Source: Halomonas aestuarii (GTDB taxonomy: Bacteria; Pseudomonadota; Gammaproteobacteria; Pseudomonadales; Halomonadaceae). From it: DNA of 64,000 bases. Below the pieces are notes generated by a model. That model saw only the letters and a program-made list of their open reading frames with translations. It was not told where the DNA came from and did not search any database. Of the stretch, positions 17,202 through 29,132 are shown in pieces. Position 1 is the first letter of the stretch. Every line of letters starts with the position of its first letter. Both the position numbers and the translations under genes were made by a program. The DNA lies in NCBI RefSeq assembly GCF_001886615.1, contig NZ_CP018139.1, positions 1,426,001 through 1,490,000 on the forward strand, read 5' to 3'.

Positions 17202-18608
17202 TCAGCAGCTGTAGTACATGTCGAACTCGATCGGGTGCGTGGTCATGCGGATGCGCTCCACGTCTTCGCTGAGCAGTTCGATGTAGGCATCGATCATGTC
17301 GTCGGTGAAGACGCCACCCTCGGTCAGGAAGGCGCGATCGGCGTCCAGCGCCTCCAGGGCCTGGTCCAGGCTCTCGGCCACGGTCGGGATGGACTTGCCC
17401 TCTTCCGGCGGCAGGTCATAGAGGTTCTTGTCCATGGCGTCGCCGGGATGGATCTTGTTCTTGATGCCGTCGATGCCGGCCATCAGCATCGCCGCGAAGC
17501 ACAGGTAGGGGTTGGCGGTCGGGTCAGGGAAGCGGGCCTCGACGCGCTTGCCCTTCGGGCTCGCGGTGTAGGGGATGCGGATGGAGGCGGAGCGGTTGCG
17601 GGCGCTGTAGGCCAGCATCACCGGGGCCTCGAAGCCGGGCACCAGACGCTTGTAGGAGTTGGTGGAGGCGTTGGTGAAGGCGTTGAGGGCGCGGGCGTGC
17701 TTGATGATGCCGCCGATGTAGTAGAGCGCCATCTCGGAGAGGCCCGCGTACTCGTCACCGGCGAACTGGTTGCTGCCGTCCTTCCAGAAGGACTGGTGGA
17801 CGTGCATGCCGCTGCCGTTGTCACCGACCAGTGGCTTGGGCATGAAGGTGGCCGTCTTGCCATAGGCGTGAGCCACGTTGTGGATCACGTACTTCATCTC
17901 CTGGACCTCGTCGGCCTTCTTGACCAGGGTGTTGAACTTGACGCCGATCTCGTTCTGGCCGGCGTTGGCCACCTCGTGGTGGTGCACCTCGACGGTCTGG
18001 CCGATGGCCTCCAGGGTGTTACACATGGCACCGCGGATGTCGTGGAAGCTGTCCACCGGCGGGACCGGGAAGTAGCCGCCCTTGACCCGCGGACGGTGAG
18101 CCAGGTTACCGCCTTCCATCGGACGGTCGGTGGACCAGGCGCCCTCCTCGGAGGTGATCTTGTACATGGAGCCCTCGATATCGGACTTCCAGTGCACCTC
18201 GTCGAAGATGAAGAACTCGGGCTCCGGGCCGAAGAAGGCGGTGTCGCCCAGGCCGGAGGACTGCAGGTAGGCCTCGGCGCGCTTGGCGATGGAACGCGGG
18301 TCGCGCTCGTAGCCCTGCATGGTGGCCGGCTCGATGATGTCACAGCGCAGCACCAGGGTGGCGTCCTCGGTGAAGGGGTCGAGGAAGCCGGAACCATCCT
18401 CCGGACGCAGGATCATGTCGGACTCGTTGATGCCCTTCCAGCCGGAAATGGAGGAACCGTCGAACATCTGACCGTTCTCGAAAAACTCCTCATCGACGTC
18501 ACGGGCCGGAATGGTCACGTGCTGTTCCTTGCCGCGGGTATCGGTGAAGCGCAGGTCGATCCACTTCACGTCATGTTCTTCAATCAGGGCGAGAGTCTTG
18601 GCAGACAT
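17202..18608 (-). CDS. glnA: Glutamine synthetase type I
   Basis: A 468-residue cytosolic GSI that makes glutamine from glutamate, ammonia and ATP as a dodecamer. Signatures seen are [12 protein letters not shown], the catalytic [10 protein letters not shown], the ATP-site [41 protein letters not shown], and the adenylylation loop [10 protein letters not shown] with the regulatory Tyr near residue 397. The ATG at 18608 follows GGAGG. Regulation is visible upstream: a sigma-54 promoter about 145 bp before the start codon and an NtrC site further out. Expression should therefore rise under nitrogen limitation. Confidence 0.98.
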   Translation of the reverse strand: MSAKTLALIEEHDVKWIDLRFTDTRGKEQHVTIPARDVDEEFFENGQMFDGSSISGWKGINESDMILRPEDGSGFLDPFTEDATLVLRCDIIEPATMQGYERDPRSIAKRAEAYLQSSGLGDTAFFGPEPEFFIFDEVHWKSDIEGSMYKITSEEGAWSTDRPMEGGNLAHRPRVKGGYFPVPPVDSFHDIRGAMCNTLEAIGQTVEVHHHEVANAGQNEIGVKFNTLVKKADEVQEMKYVIHNVAHAYGKTATFMPKPLVGDNGSGMHVHQSFWKDGSNQFAGDEYAGLSEMALYYIGGIIKHARALNAFTNASTNSYKRLVPGFEAPVMLAYSARNRSASIRIPYTASPKGKRVEARFPDPTANPYLCFAAMLMAGIDGIKNKIHPGDAMDKNLYDLPPEEGKSIPTVAESLDQALEALDADRAFLTEGGVFTDDMIDAYIELLSEDVERIRMTTHPIEFDMYYSC

Positions 18609-18748
18609 GGTGTCCTCCACTGTGAGCTGGGCTCGAAAGGTCGAGCTTTAGTAATGCAATGGCGCTGGCTACTCCAGCACGTGTTGTAGCATGCCGCCGG
18701 GCCACTGCCCACGGCCGCCATGCAGGCGCATGGCACTGCCAGACATAA

Positions 18749-18764
18749 TGCAGGCAGCGTGCCA
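18749..18764 (-). promoter_or_regulatory. Sigma-54 promoter of glnA
   Basis: On the minus strand the sequence TGGCACGCTGCCTGCA fits the -24/-12 consensus TGGCAC-N5-TTGCA with one mismatch and exact GG/GC spacing. Transcription would begin near 18737 and give a leader of about 130 bases before glnA. With the upstream NtrC site this reproduces the glnAp2 architecture. Confidence 0.75.
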
Positions 18765-18895
18765 GCTTTGCACCACTGCACGGCATATTCCTGTCAAAAC
18801 ATTGATAAATATAGGCTTTGTCACCGATCGCCTGGCCGGCCCATGCACCAGTATCGCCATTTCACCACGGCAGGCCAGGGAGGCCGGCGCATTTC

Positions 18896-18912
18896 TGCAC
18901 CATATATGTGCA
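18896..18912. promoter_or_regulatory. NtrC enhancer site upstream of glnA
   Basis: TGCACCATATATGTGCA matches the 17-bp NtrC consensus TGCAC-N7-GTGCA perfectly. Its centre is about 165 bp upstream of the inferred sigma-54 start, within the normal enhancer range. Confidence 0.78.
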
Positions 18913-19154
18913 CACGGAGCACCATTCGCACCGCTTTGGGTCATTCGACAATCGCCCGACGATGGCACGCCTCATGCCCTCCGGCGCCGGAAGGTCAACC
19001 CTCGTGCACAGGAAAATCAGTCCGCTGCCGATTGATACGCGTTAACACCAAAAACTACACTCACTTACATGGCGGCGCCGACCGGGGTGCCGCAGGTTCC
19101 GGAGAGTCGTCGAGTCAGTGCGACCTGCGCTTCACCACAAGGATCGGCCCGAGC

Positions 19155-19694
19155 ATGATCGTCTGCAGCATCCTCCTCGATGCCCGTTCCTCGGGCCCGG
19201 GGCTGCCACGGCGCCTGGCGGCCCTGCGGCCCCTGGCGCAGCGCCACGACCTGCGCCTGGAGGTGGTGCTCGCCGACGACACCGACGACTCACGCCTGCT
19301 GACCCTGGCCAGCCGGCACGGGGCTCGCCTGGTCACCACCGAGGGCACCCCCCTGGGGGACCGTCTCAACACGGCGGTGGCCCACAGCCAGGGAGAGGCC
19401 CTGCTCTTCCCCGCGCCGGGACGCCTCATCCCCGCAAGCTGGCTCGTGGATACCCTGGCGGACATCGAGCACCACCGGCGGGATGCCGTGGTCCTGACGT
19501 CATCGACCGGCCACCGGCTGGCGCACCTCTGGCATCGCCTGCGCCATCTCTACCTCGGCGACACCCTCTGCGTGTCTCGCGTCTGGTTCGAGCGCATCGG
19601 CGGCTGCGACCCGTCGCTGGACACCGAGGCCCTCCCCGACCTGATCGCGCGCCTGCATGCCTGCCAGGCCAGGGTCGCGTCCGTCGTGGCCTGA
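19155..19694 (+). CDS. Glycosyltransferase family 2-like protein
   Basis: A 179-residue protein resembling the short GT-A-fold proteins annotated as family 2 glycosyltransferases. It has an N-terminal beta strand MIVCSILLDAR, a variant of the nucleotide-binding strand in LEVVLADDTDD, GDRLNTAVAHSQGEALLFPAPG (equivalent to the N-x-G-x-x-A region with the donor-site segment), and the C-terminal VSRVWFERIGGCDPSLDTE acceptor-side block. No canonical DxD is evident, so activity is uncertain. It lies between glnA and typA and appears monocistronic. Start chosen at the ATG with AAGGA upstream. Confidence 0.55.
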   Translation: MIVCSILLDARSSGPGLPRRLAALRPLAQRHDLRLEVVLADDTDDSRLLTLASRHGARLVTTEGTPLGDRLNTAVAHSQGEALLFPAPGRLIPASWLVDTLADIEHHRRDAVVLTSSTGHRLAHLWHRLRHLYLGDTLCVSRVWFERIGGCDPSLDTEALPDLIARLHACQARVASVVA

Positions 19695-19800
19695 GCCGAA
19701 CGCCCCTTTTTCGGTCCTCGGCAGGCTCCCAACCCACTGATATGCCGTCGCGCCACGAGATTCAGGGCGACAAAGCTGGTAGCCATCATCGCCCTGCCCC

Positions 19801-19806
19801 TATAAT
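19801..19806 (+). promoter_or_regulatory. Probable -10 element of typA
   Basis: A perfect TATAAT lies 32 bases before the typA start codon. No convincing -35 hexamer is visible at 16-18 bp, so the call rests on the -10 box and its position. Confidence 0.4.
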
Positions 19807-19837
19807 GCGCCCCCAATTTTGTCAGCAGGATCCCGTC

Positions 19838-21664
<1,827 letters not shown>

Positions 21665-21790
21665 GCCGGCCCGCCGCTCCCGGAGCCCGCCCATCCGGCG
21701 GGCTCTCTCGTTTCCCACCTCGGCCTAGCGCCGTGCTTCACGCCGGGAACTATGCTGGAGACTGGATTCACCCACCCGAGGAGAGCTGAC

Positions 21791-22111
21791 ATGCACAAGC
21801 ACGTGGAATGGGATGACCCCGGCGCCGAGGGCGTCCTTCGCTTCTATGCCGACCGTCCGGACGACTGTCCGATACCCCACCCGGGCAGTATCCTCTCGGC
21901 CCGCTATCGCGGGTTCACGGTCAGGGTGAGGGTCGAGGCCCGGGTCGAGGAGACCAGCATCGGCGAGGTGGTGGCCCTGATCGCCGACGACAACGGCCGG
22001 CGCAAGCAGAGCGTCGGCGACCTCTCCCTCGGCGACACGGTGCGCCTGCCCGACGCCTGCCGTGCCATGGAACCTCGGCATCCCGAGGAGCCGGGCGAGC
22101 AGCAGGACTGA
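21791..22111 (+). CDS. Hypothetical protein, 106 residues
   Basis: A small, acidic, soluble protein without signal peptide or membrane segment. A central beta-rich part (ILSARYRGFTVRVRVEARVEETSIGEVVALIADD) suggests a small beta-barrel, and the C-terminus is rich in Pro/Glu. The ATG is preceded by GAGGAGAG at good distance, and codon usage matches neighbours. I recognise no family. It lies alone between typA and the NSS transporter. Confidence 0.6.
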   Translation: MHKHVEWDDPGAEGVLRFYADRPDDCPIPHPGSILSARYRGFTVRVRVEARVEETSIGEVVALIADDNGRRKQSVGDLSLGDTVRLPDACRAMEPRHPEEPGEQQD

Positions 22112-22239
22112 TCCCGGCGGCGGTGGCTACCACCGCCGCCAACGTCCCCTAAACGCTGGCCGACTAGCCAGAAAGGCCCGCGTGCCGCACAGTTGGCGGC
22201 ACAGGCCCACAAGGCCAACCAAGGCAATCCTGGATTCAC

Positions 22240-23685
22240 ATGAGTACGCACAACGTCTGGACCCACAAGGGTACCTTCCTGCTGGCCGCCGTCGGCTCGG
22301 CGGTCGGCCTCGGTAACCTCTGGCGATTCCCCTACCTGACCGGCGAGAACGGCGGTGGTGCCTTCATCCTGGTCTATGCCCTGACCATCTTCGCCGTGGG
22401 CATTCCCATCCTGATCGCCGAGATCATGCTCGGCCGCAACAGCCGCCGCAGCCCGATCATGGGCATGCGCTTCCTCACGCGCACCCACCGCACCTCCCGG
22501 GCCTGGGAGAGCATCGGCTGGCTGGGGGCCGTCTCCGCCTTCCTGATCCTGAGCTTCTACTCGGTGATCGCCGGCTGGGCGATCCACTATACCGGGCTGA
22601 TGCTGACCGGCGGGATGAGCGAGATCGACGCCGCCGGCGCGAGCCAGAGCTTCGATGCCCTGCTGGCCTCCCCGGCGCTGCTGACCCTCTACCACACCCT
22701 GTTCATCGCCGCCTCGGCGCTGATCGTCGGCCTGGGCATCCACAAGGGCATCGAAAGCGGCCTGCGGCTGCTGATGCCCTCGCTGTTCGTGATCCTGCTG
22801 GTGGTGCTGGGCTACGGCGCCGTCGTCGGCGACATCGGCGCCGCGGCCGGCTTCCTGTTCACCTTCAACCTCGCCGACCTGAGCCTCGAGGGCTGGCTGC
22901 AGGCCATGGGGCAGTCCTTCTTCACCCTGAGCCTCGGCATGGGCGCGATCATGGCCTACGGCGCCTACATGCCGGGTGAGTCCTCGCTGACCCGCACCGC
23001 CTTCGCCATCGCCATCGTGGACACCGCGGTGGCCATGGTGGCGGGCCTCGCGATCTTCGCGCTGGTCTTCGGCTCCGGCCTGAACCCCGGCGAGGGCCCC
23101 GGGCTGATGTTCGTCACCCTGCCGCTGGCCTTCGCCGAGATGCCGGGCGGGGCCCTGGTCGGCGGCGTCTTCTTCATCCTGGTGCTGGGGGCGGCCATCA
23201 GCTCGTCGATCTCGCTGATCGAGCCCGTGGCCGCCTTCCTGGTCGAGCGCTTCGACATGACCCGCCCCCAGGCCGTGACCGTCATGGTCATCGCCAGCTG
23301 GGCGCTGGGGCTGCTCACCGTGGTCAGTTTCAACCTCTGGGCCGAGGGCACGATCTTCCACACCCTCTTCGGGCGCAGCGCCTTCGGCTTCATCGAGCTG
23401 CTGACCAACATCTTCATGCCGCTGGGCGGCCTGCTGATCGCGCTCTTCGCCGGCTGGGCGCTGACCCACTCCGAGGTGATGAAGGAGATGCACACCAACG
23501 AGCGCTGGTTCCACTTCTGGCGCTTCCTGGTGCGCTTCGTGGCGCCGGCGGCCGTGGCCTTCGTCTTCCTGCGCAGCATCCCCCAGGTGGAAGGCTACCT
23601 GATCCCGGCCATCGGCGCCGCCGTGATCGTCGGCGCCTTCGCCGCGGGCCGCACCTTCCTCGCCGATGACAGCCAGGAACAGTGA
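22240..23685 (+). CDS. Sodium-dependent transporter of the NSS (SNF) family
   Basis: A 481-residue inner-membrane symporter with about 11-12 helices. The NSS signature is clear: AAVGSAVGLGNLWRFPYLTGENGGGAFILVY in TM1-TM2, which contains the unwound TM1 Na+/substrate site. FFTLSLGMGAIMAYGAYMP (TM6-like) and AISSSISLIEPVAAFLVE (TM8-like Na2 region) follow. Substrates of bacterial members are usually amino acids. It is followed after 24 bp by an ABC ATPase gene of a liv system, so the two amino-acid uptake routes may be co-expressed. Confidence 0.88.
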   Translation: MSTHNVWTHKGTFLLAAVGSAVGLGNLWRFPYLTGENGGGAFILVYALTIFAVGIPILIAEIMLGRNSRRSPIMGMRFLTRTHRTSRAWESIGWLGAVSAFLILSFYSVIAGWAIHYTGLMLTGGMSEIDAAGASQSFDALLASPALLTLYHTLFIAASALIVGLGIHKGIESGLRLLMPSLFVILLVVLGYGAVVGDIGAAAGFLFTFNLADLSLEGWLQAMGQSFFTLSLGMGAIMAYGAYMPGESSLTRTAFAIAIVDTAVAMVAGLAIFALVFGSGLNPGEGPGLMFVTLPLAFAEMPGGALVGGVFFILVLGAAISSSISLIEPVAAFLVERFDMTRPQAVTVMVIASWALGLLTVVSFNLWAEGTIFHTLFGRSAFGFIELLTNIFMPLGGLLIALFAGWALTHSEVMKEMHTNERWFHFWRFLVRFVAPAAVAFVFLRSIPQVEGYLIPAIGAAVIVGAFAAGRTFLADDSQEQ

Positions 23686-23709
23686 GAACAACAACCAACG
23701 GAATCCGAC

Positions 23710-24477
<768 letters not shown>

Positions 24478-24573
24478 TGGGGCTCGGCTCCCTGACGGGG
24501 CTGCCGCCATGCGATGACACGCGCCCGTGACGCGCATCCCGACAACGACAACGAACGCAGAGAACGTCTGACC

Positions 24574-25278
24574 ATGCCATTACTCGACGCACGCGACGTG
24601 CACGGTGGCTACGGCGGCATGAACATCCTCAACGGGGTGGACATGACCATCGAGGCCGACCAGATCGGCGTGATCGTCGGCCCCAACGGGGCCGGCAAAT
24701 CCACCATGCTCAAGGCCGTCTTCGGCCTGCTCCACGTCAACCAGGGCGAGATCCTGCTGCGTGGCGAGCCGATCCAGAACCTGCCCCCCAACAAGCTGGT
24801 GCAGAAGGGCATGGGCTTCGTGCCCCAGGAGAACAACGTCTTCCCGAGCCTCACGGTGAAGGAGAACCTGGAGATGGGGGCCTTCCTCAAGCCCGGCAAC
24901 GTCAAGCGCATGCTGAAGCAGGTCTACGACTTCTTCCCGCCGCTCTACGACAAGCGCCACCAGCCGGCCGGCGAACTCTCCGGCGGCCAGCGGCAGATGG
25001 TGGCCATGGGCCGGGCGCTGATGGCCGAGCCCAGCCTGCTGCTGCTCGACGAGCCCACCGCCGGCCTCTCGCCGCTCTACATGAACGAGATCTTCGAGCA
25101 GGTGAAGCTGGTCAACTCGGCCGGCGTGGGCATCCTGATGGTCGAGCAGAACGCCAAGCAGGCCCTGGGCATCGCCGACAAGGGCTTCGTCCTGGCCGCC
25201 GGCCAGAACCGTTTCACCGATACCGGAGCCGCCCTGCTGGCCGACCCGGAAGTCGCCAAGAGCTTCCTCGGTGGCTAG
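24574..25278 (+). CDS. livF: Branched-chain amino acid-type ABC transporter ATPase LivF
   Basis: A 234-residue ABC ATPase with Walker A GPNGAGKST, the Q-loop region FVPQENNVFPSLTV, signature ELSGGQRQMVAMGRAL and Walker B SLLLLDEPTAGLSP. The terminal EQNAKQALGIADKGFVLAAG is the LivF-type ending. The start chosen is the ATG at 24574 (MPLLDARDV); a 20-residue in-frame extension to 24514 lacks family similarity. It heterodimerises with LivG on the cytosolic face of LivHM. Confidence 0.88.
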   Translation: MPLLDARDVHGGYGGMNILNGVDMTIEADQIGVIVGPNGAGKSTMLKAVFGLLHVNQGEILLRGEPIQNLPPNKLVQKGMGFVPQENNVFPSLTVKENLEMGAFLKPGNVKRMLKQVYDFFPPLYDKRHQPAGELSGGQRQMVAMGRALMAEPSLLLLDEPTAGLSPLYMNEIFEQVKLVNSAGVGILMVEQNAKQALGIADKGFVLAAGQNRFTDTGAALLADPEVAKSFLGG

Positions 25279-25308
25279 TCCCCGGAGCCAGTACTGGAGA
25301 ACCATGCC

Positions 25309-26313
25309 GTGAACGAACTCGTCTTCTTCATCAACAACGTGGTGATCGCCGGCAGCGTGACCGGCTCGATCTACGCCATCGGCGCGGTGGGCGTGACGCT
25401 GATCTTCAGCATCATGCGCTTCGCCCACTTCGCCCATGGCGACATGATGACCTTCGGCGCCTTCATGGTGCTGCTGCTGACCACCGCCTTCCCCGGGGCG
25501 GGTGCCGCCTTCGGCGTGCCCGCAGCACTGGTCCTGCTGCCCGTGGCCATGGCGCTCACCGCCCTGCTCGCGGTGGGCATCGACCGCGCCTTCTACAAGC
25601 CGCTGCGCGCCCACGGGGTCAAGCCCATCGTGATGGTCATCGGCTCGCTGGGGGTGACCCTGATGCTCCAGGGCCTGATCCGGCTGTTCTCGGGCACCGG
25701 CGGCCAGAGCCTCTACGTCGATGACCGCAAGGAGATCTTCCGCCTCGCCCTGCCCTTCGAGGGCGTGCGGGCCCCGGTGGTGATCACCGAGCCCCAGCTC
25801 TACCTCTTCGTGATCACCCTGGTCGCCGTGGTGGGGCTGCACTTCTTCCTGACCCGTTCGCGGCTCGGCAAGGCGATGCGCGCCATGTCCGACAACCCCG
25901 ACCTGGCCCAGGCCTCGGGCATCAACACCAACACCATCGTCGCCGTGACCTGGGTGATCGCCGGCGGGCTCGCCGCCATCGCCGGCACCCTGCTCTCGCT
26001 GGACGTGACCTTCAAGCCCGACCTCAGCTTCTTCCTGCTGCTGCCGATCTTCGCCGCCGCCATCGTCGGCGGCGTGGGCCACCCGTACGGGGCCGTCGCC
26101 GGCGGCTTCGTGGTGGGCTTCGCCGAGACCCTGGCGGTGTTCAACTGGAGCGTGCTGCTGCGGCCCTTCCGCGACAGCTTGCCGGAATGGATGACCCAGG
26201 CCGGCAACCTGGCCTTCGTCGGCACCGAATACAAGATCGTGGTGCCCTTCTTCATCCTGGTCGTCATCCTGGTGTGGCGCCCCACCGGCATCTTCAAGGG
26301 CAAGGTGATCTGA
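25309..26313 (+). CDS. livH: Branched-chain amino acid-type ABC permease LivH
   Basis: A 334-residue inner-membrane permease with about eight helices. Family motifs seen are GSIYAIGAVGVTLIFSIMRFAHFAHGDMM near the N-terminus, SRLGKAMRAMSDNPDLAQASGINTN (EAA-like cytosolic loop) and AAAIVGGVGHPYGAVAGGFVVG. The start is GTG at 25309. The stop overlaps the livM start (TGATG). Confidence 0.9.
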   Translation: MNELVFFINNVVIAGSVTGSIYAIGAVGVTLIFSIMRFAHFAHGDMMTFGAFMVLLLTTAFPGAGAAFGVPAALVLLPVAMALTALLAVGIDRAFYKPLRAHGVKPIVMVIGSLGVTLMLQGLIRLFSGTGGQSLYVDDRKEIFRLALPFEGVRAPVVITEPQLYLFVITLVAVVGLHFFLTRSRLGKAMRAMSDNPDLAQASGINTNTIVAVTWVIAGGLAAIAGTLLSLDVTFKPDLSFFLLLPIFAAAIVGGVGHPYGAVAGGFVVGFAETLAVFNWSVLLRPFRDSLPEWMTQAGNLAFVGTEYKIVVPFFILVVILVWRPTGIFKGKVI

Positions 26314-27614
26314 TGAACACGAGACGAACCGATACCGTCGCCGCCCCGCGCCGCTTCCCGCTGAGGGAAGTGGGCCTCTTCCTCGCCCTGCTGGTGGCCG
26401 TGCTGGGGGTCTATGCCGTCATGGGCGGCGCCTACAGCACCCGCATGCTGGTGGAGGCCTCCTGCTACGCCATCCTGGCCCTGGGCCTGACCATCCAGTG
26501 GGGCTATGCGGGCCAGTTCAACGCCGGGGTGATGGGCTTTGTGGCCCTGGGCGGCTTCTGCGCCATGTTCTTCAGCATTCCGGTCAACCACGACTTCTGG
26601 GGCAGCGAGCTGCCCGGGGAACTCGGCCTGGTGTTTGTCTACATGATCGCCGCCACCCTCGTGGTGATCGGCGCCACCCGACTCGACCGGCTCGGCGTGC
26701 CCAGGAAGCTGCGCACCGTCATCGCCGTGGTGCTCGGGGTGGTGCTCTACCTGGTGGTGATCAACGCCCTGCGCGGCGTGACCGACCAGATCGAGTCCCG
26801 GGCCGGCTTCATCGGCGGCCTGGGCCTGCCGGTCGGCGTGGGCTGGATCGTCGGCGGCGCGCTGGCCGGCGTGGTGGGCTTCTTCATCGGCCGGGTCTGC
26901 CTGGGGCTGCGCAGCGACTACCTGGCGATCGCTACGCTGGGCATCGCGGAGATCATCAAGGCCTTCCTCAAGAACTCAGACTGGCTGACCCGCGGCACCG
27001 CCACCGTCTCGCCGCTGCCCTGGCCGGTGCCCGGACCGGAGGCCGTCGGCTTCACCCTGGCCCGGGCACTCTACCTGTCGGTGACCGCGGTGATGATCGC
27101 GGTGATCTTCTTCCTGCTGACCCGTGCCTACAACGCCCCCTGGGGGCGGATGATCCGCGCCATCCGCGACAACGAGATCTCCGCCGCCGCCATGGGCAAG
27201 GACATCAACAAGCGTCGCCTGGAGATCTTCGTGCTGGGCTGCATCCTGATGGGCATCGGCGGCGCCGCCCTGGGCAGCTTCAACAGCATGTTCGACCCCC
27301 AGGGCTACCTGCCGCTCAACCACACCTTCCTGGTGCTGGTAATGGTCATCCTGGGCGGTCCCGGCAACAACCTGGGCACCATCTTCGGCGCCGTGGCGGT
27401 CTACATCATATGGATCATGTCCGAGCCGCTGGCGCTGTTCCTGATGGAGCTAGCCGTCTCCTTCGGCGAGGGGGCCTTCGGCTGGGTGGCGCCCACCAAC
27501 ATGGACAGCCGGGCGCTGCAGGCACGGGTGTTCGTGATCGGGCTGCTGATCACCCTGGTGCTTCGCTTCGCGCCCAAGGGGCTCTTGCCGGAGAAGGTGA
27601 AGCACCACGGCTGA
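26313..27614 (+). CDS. livM: Branched-chain amino acid-type ABC permease LivM
   Basis: A 433-residue inner-membrane permease, partner of LivH. Seen are ALGLTIQWGYAGQFNAGVMGFVALGGFCAM (LivM N-terminal signature), RSDYLAIATLGIAEIIKAFLKN, the cytosolic PWGRMIRAIRDNEISAAAMGKD loop and MVILGGPGNNLGTIFGA. The length is at the long end for the family because of an extra hydrophobic block at residues 100-150. The ATG at 26313 is coupled to the livH stop. A strong hairpin terminator follows about 100 bp downstream. Confidence 0.9.
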   Translation: MNTRRTDTVAAPRRFPLREVGLFLALLVAVLGVYAVMGGAYSTRMLVEASCYAILALGLTIQWGYAGQFNAGVMGFVALGGFCAMFFSIPVNHDFWGSELPGELGLVFVYMIAATLVVIGATRLDRLGVPRKLRTVIAVVLGVVLYLVVINALRGVTDQIESRAGFIGGLGLPVGVGWIVGGALAGVVGFFIGRVCLGLRSDYLAIATLGIAEIIKAFLKNSDWLTRGTATVSPLPWPVPGPEAVGFTLARALYLSVTAVMIAVIFFLLTRAYNAPWGRMIRAIRDNEISAAAMGKDINKRRLEIFVLGCILMGIGGAALGSFNSMFDPQGYLPLNHTFLVLVMVILGGPGNNLGTIFGAVAVYIIWIMSEPLALFLMELAVSFGEGAFGWVAPTNMDSRALQARVFVIGLLITLVLRFAPKGLLPEKVKHHG

Positions 27615-27717
27615 GGCCCGCGGTCGCCGGCCCGGCCGGCGACCGCCTCCCGCTCCCCGTCCATCGGGGCCTGCACGTCAACGGCGTCACCTCTGCCGAA
27701 CCAACTCGGCAACAGAA

Positions 27718-27747
27718 AAGGCCCCGGCGGTTCCCCGCCGGGGCCTT
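27718..27747. terminator. Bidirectional terminator between livM and the binding-protein gene
   Basis: Perfect 13-base arms (27718-27730 and 27735-27747) with a TTCC loop form a very stable hairpin. U-rich tracts follow on both strands: TTCGTTCATT rightward and TTTTCTGTT leftward. It therefore separates the convergent livGFHM and binding-protein transcripts. Confidence 0.85.
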
Positions 27748-27785
27748 CGTTCATTCGCCTCCCGACCGCGGAGGCGTCACGTCGC

Positions 27786-28991
27786 TCAGAGGTCGACGTA
27801 GCCCTTGCTGGTGAAGGTGCCGTCCTCGACCGCCATCTCCAGCACCACGCCGGGCACATCACCCTTCTCGTTGAACTCCTGGGTGCCGGAGGCGCCCTGG
27901 TAGTCGATCTCGGTGCCGGCGGCGATCAGCTCCACCGCCTTCTCCCACTCGCCGGGCAGGATCACCTCGCCCGGCGCGGTGGCCACGCTGCGCAGTGCCT
28001 CGTTGAGCCCCTCGCGCTCGGCGCTGCCGTTCTGCTCGATGGCCAGCGCCAGCAGGAAGGCGGCGTCGTAGGCCTGGGCGGCAAACACCGCGGTCGGGTC
28101 GATGCCGGCCTCCTCGGCCTGCGCCCGGAACATGTCGGTCCCCGGCAGTTCGGGGCTGCCCGGACGGGTGGCGATCATGCCGTCGAGCACGTCGGCGCCG
28201 ATGGCCTCGATCAGGCTGTCGCCCACCATGCCGTCGCCGCCCACGTACTGGGTGAACATGCCGCTCTCGTAGGCCTGGCGCAGCACGGTCTGGCCGGAGG
28301 TGTCGGCATAGGCCAGCACCACCAGGGTCGGCACGCCGGTGGAGGAGAGGGTGCCCAGCTCGGAACGGTAGTCGGCGCGGTTGTCTTCGTGGGCGAGGTT
28401 CTCCGCCACCAGCCCCCCCTCGGCCTCGAAGGTCTCGGTGAAGGCCTCGGACAGGCCGCGGCCGTAGTCGTTGTTCACGTAGGTGACGACGACGTCCTCG
28501 ATGCCCTTGGAGATCAGCAGCTTGGCCAGCATCTCGCCCTGGAAGGCATCCGACGGCACGGTGCGGAACACCAGGTCGTTGTCATCGAGGTTGGACACCG
28601 CCGGCGCGGTCGAGGCCGGCGAGACCATGGTCACGCCACCGGGAATGGCCGCATTGTTGGCCGCGGCAATGGTGGCACCGGTGCACAGCGCCCCGACGAT
28701 GGCCGTGACCTGCTCGGTGTTGACCATGCGGTCCGCCGCGTTCGATGCCGCCGAGGCATCGGAGCAGGTAGTGTCACCGGTGGGCATCACCAGTTCCTGC
28801 CCGTCCAGCAGGCCGCCCTGCTCGTTGACCTGGTTCACGGCCAGCTGGGCACCGTCGAAGATCGGGGGCGTGAGGCTCTCAATGCCGCCGGTGAAACCAC
28901 CCAGGAAGCCGACCTTGACCTCGGCCTGGGCCATGCCGGAAAGGGCTACCGCAGAGGCGGCGACCGCCATCGCCAGTACGCGTTTTTTCAT
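27786..28991 (-). CDS. Periplasmic amino-acid binding protein of the Liv type
   Basis: A 401-residue type I periplasmic binding protein with signal peptide MKKRVLAMAVAASAVALSGMAQA. The mature part begins EVKVGFLGGFTGGIESLTPPI. It also has a Cys pair in GDTTCSDASAASN and GALCTGAT, DAFQGEMLAKLLISKGIEDVVVTYVNNDYGRGLSEAF (hinge region) and a C-terminal GEVILPGEWEKAVELIAAG block. It is convergent with livGFHM rather than part of that operon, so receptor and membrane components can be expressed at different levels. The ligand is presumably an amino acid; not shown. Confidence 0.88.
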   Translation of the reverse strand: MKKRVLAMAVAASAVALSGMAQAEVKVGFLGGFTGGIESLTPPIFDGAQLAVNQVNEQGGLLDGQELVMPTGDTTCSDASAASNAADRMVNTEQVTAIVGALCTGATIAAANNAAIPGGVTMVSPASTAPAVSNLDDNDLVFRTVPSDAFQGEMLAKLLISKGIEDVVVTYVNNDYGRGLSEAFTETFEAEGGLVAENLAHEDNRADYRSELGTLSSTGVPTLVVLAYADTSGQTVLRQAYESGMFTQYVGGDGMVGDSLIEAIGADVLDGMIATRPGSPELPGTDMFRAQAEEAGIDPTAVFAAQAYDAAFLLALAIEQNGSAEREGLNEALRSVATAPGEVILPGEWEKAVELIAAGTEIDYQGASGTQEFNEKGDVPGVVLEMAVEDGTFTSKGYVDL

Positions 28992-29132
28992 GATTGTTCG
29001 TCTCGCTCAGGTTGCACGGGTAACACACCATAACAATCTGAAAGCCTTGCGCGCAGAACACAAGCCCTCGCCGCCAACGGTTCGATAGACAGTGCCTATA
29101 CTGACAGGCGTTCCACCACCCTGGAGATCCTC

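Larger units (their letters stand above)
18609..19154. other. glnA regulatory region, 546 bp without a gene
   Basis: Between glnA and the glycosyltransferase-like gene lies a stretch less GC-rich than its surroundings. It holds the glnA leader, the sigma-54 promoter (18749-18764) and a full NtrC site (18896-18912). Partial NtrC half-sites are also visible, such as TGCACCA near 18844 and TGCACC near 18770. Open frames across it have no credible ribosome binding site or protein signature. Confidence 0.6.
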
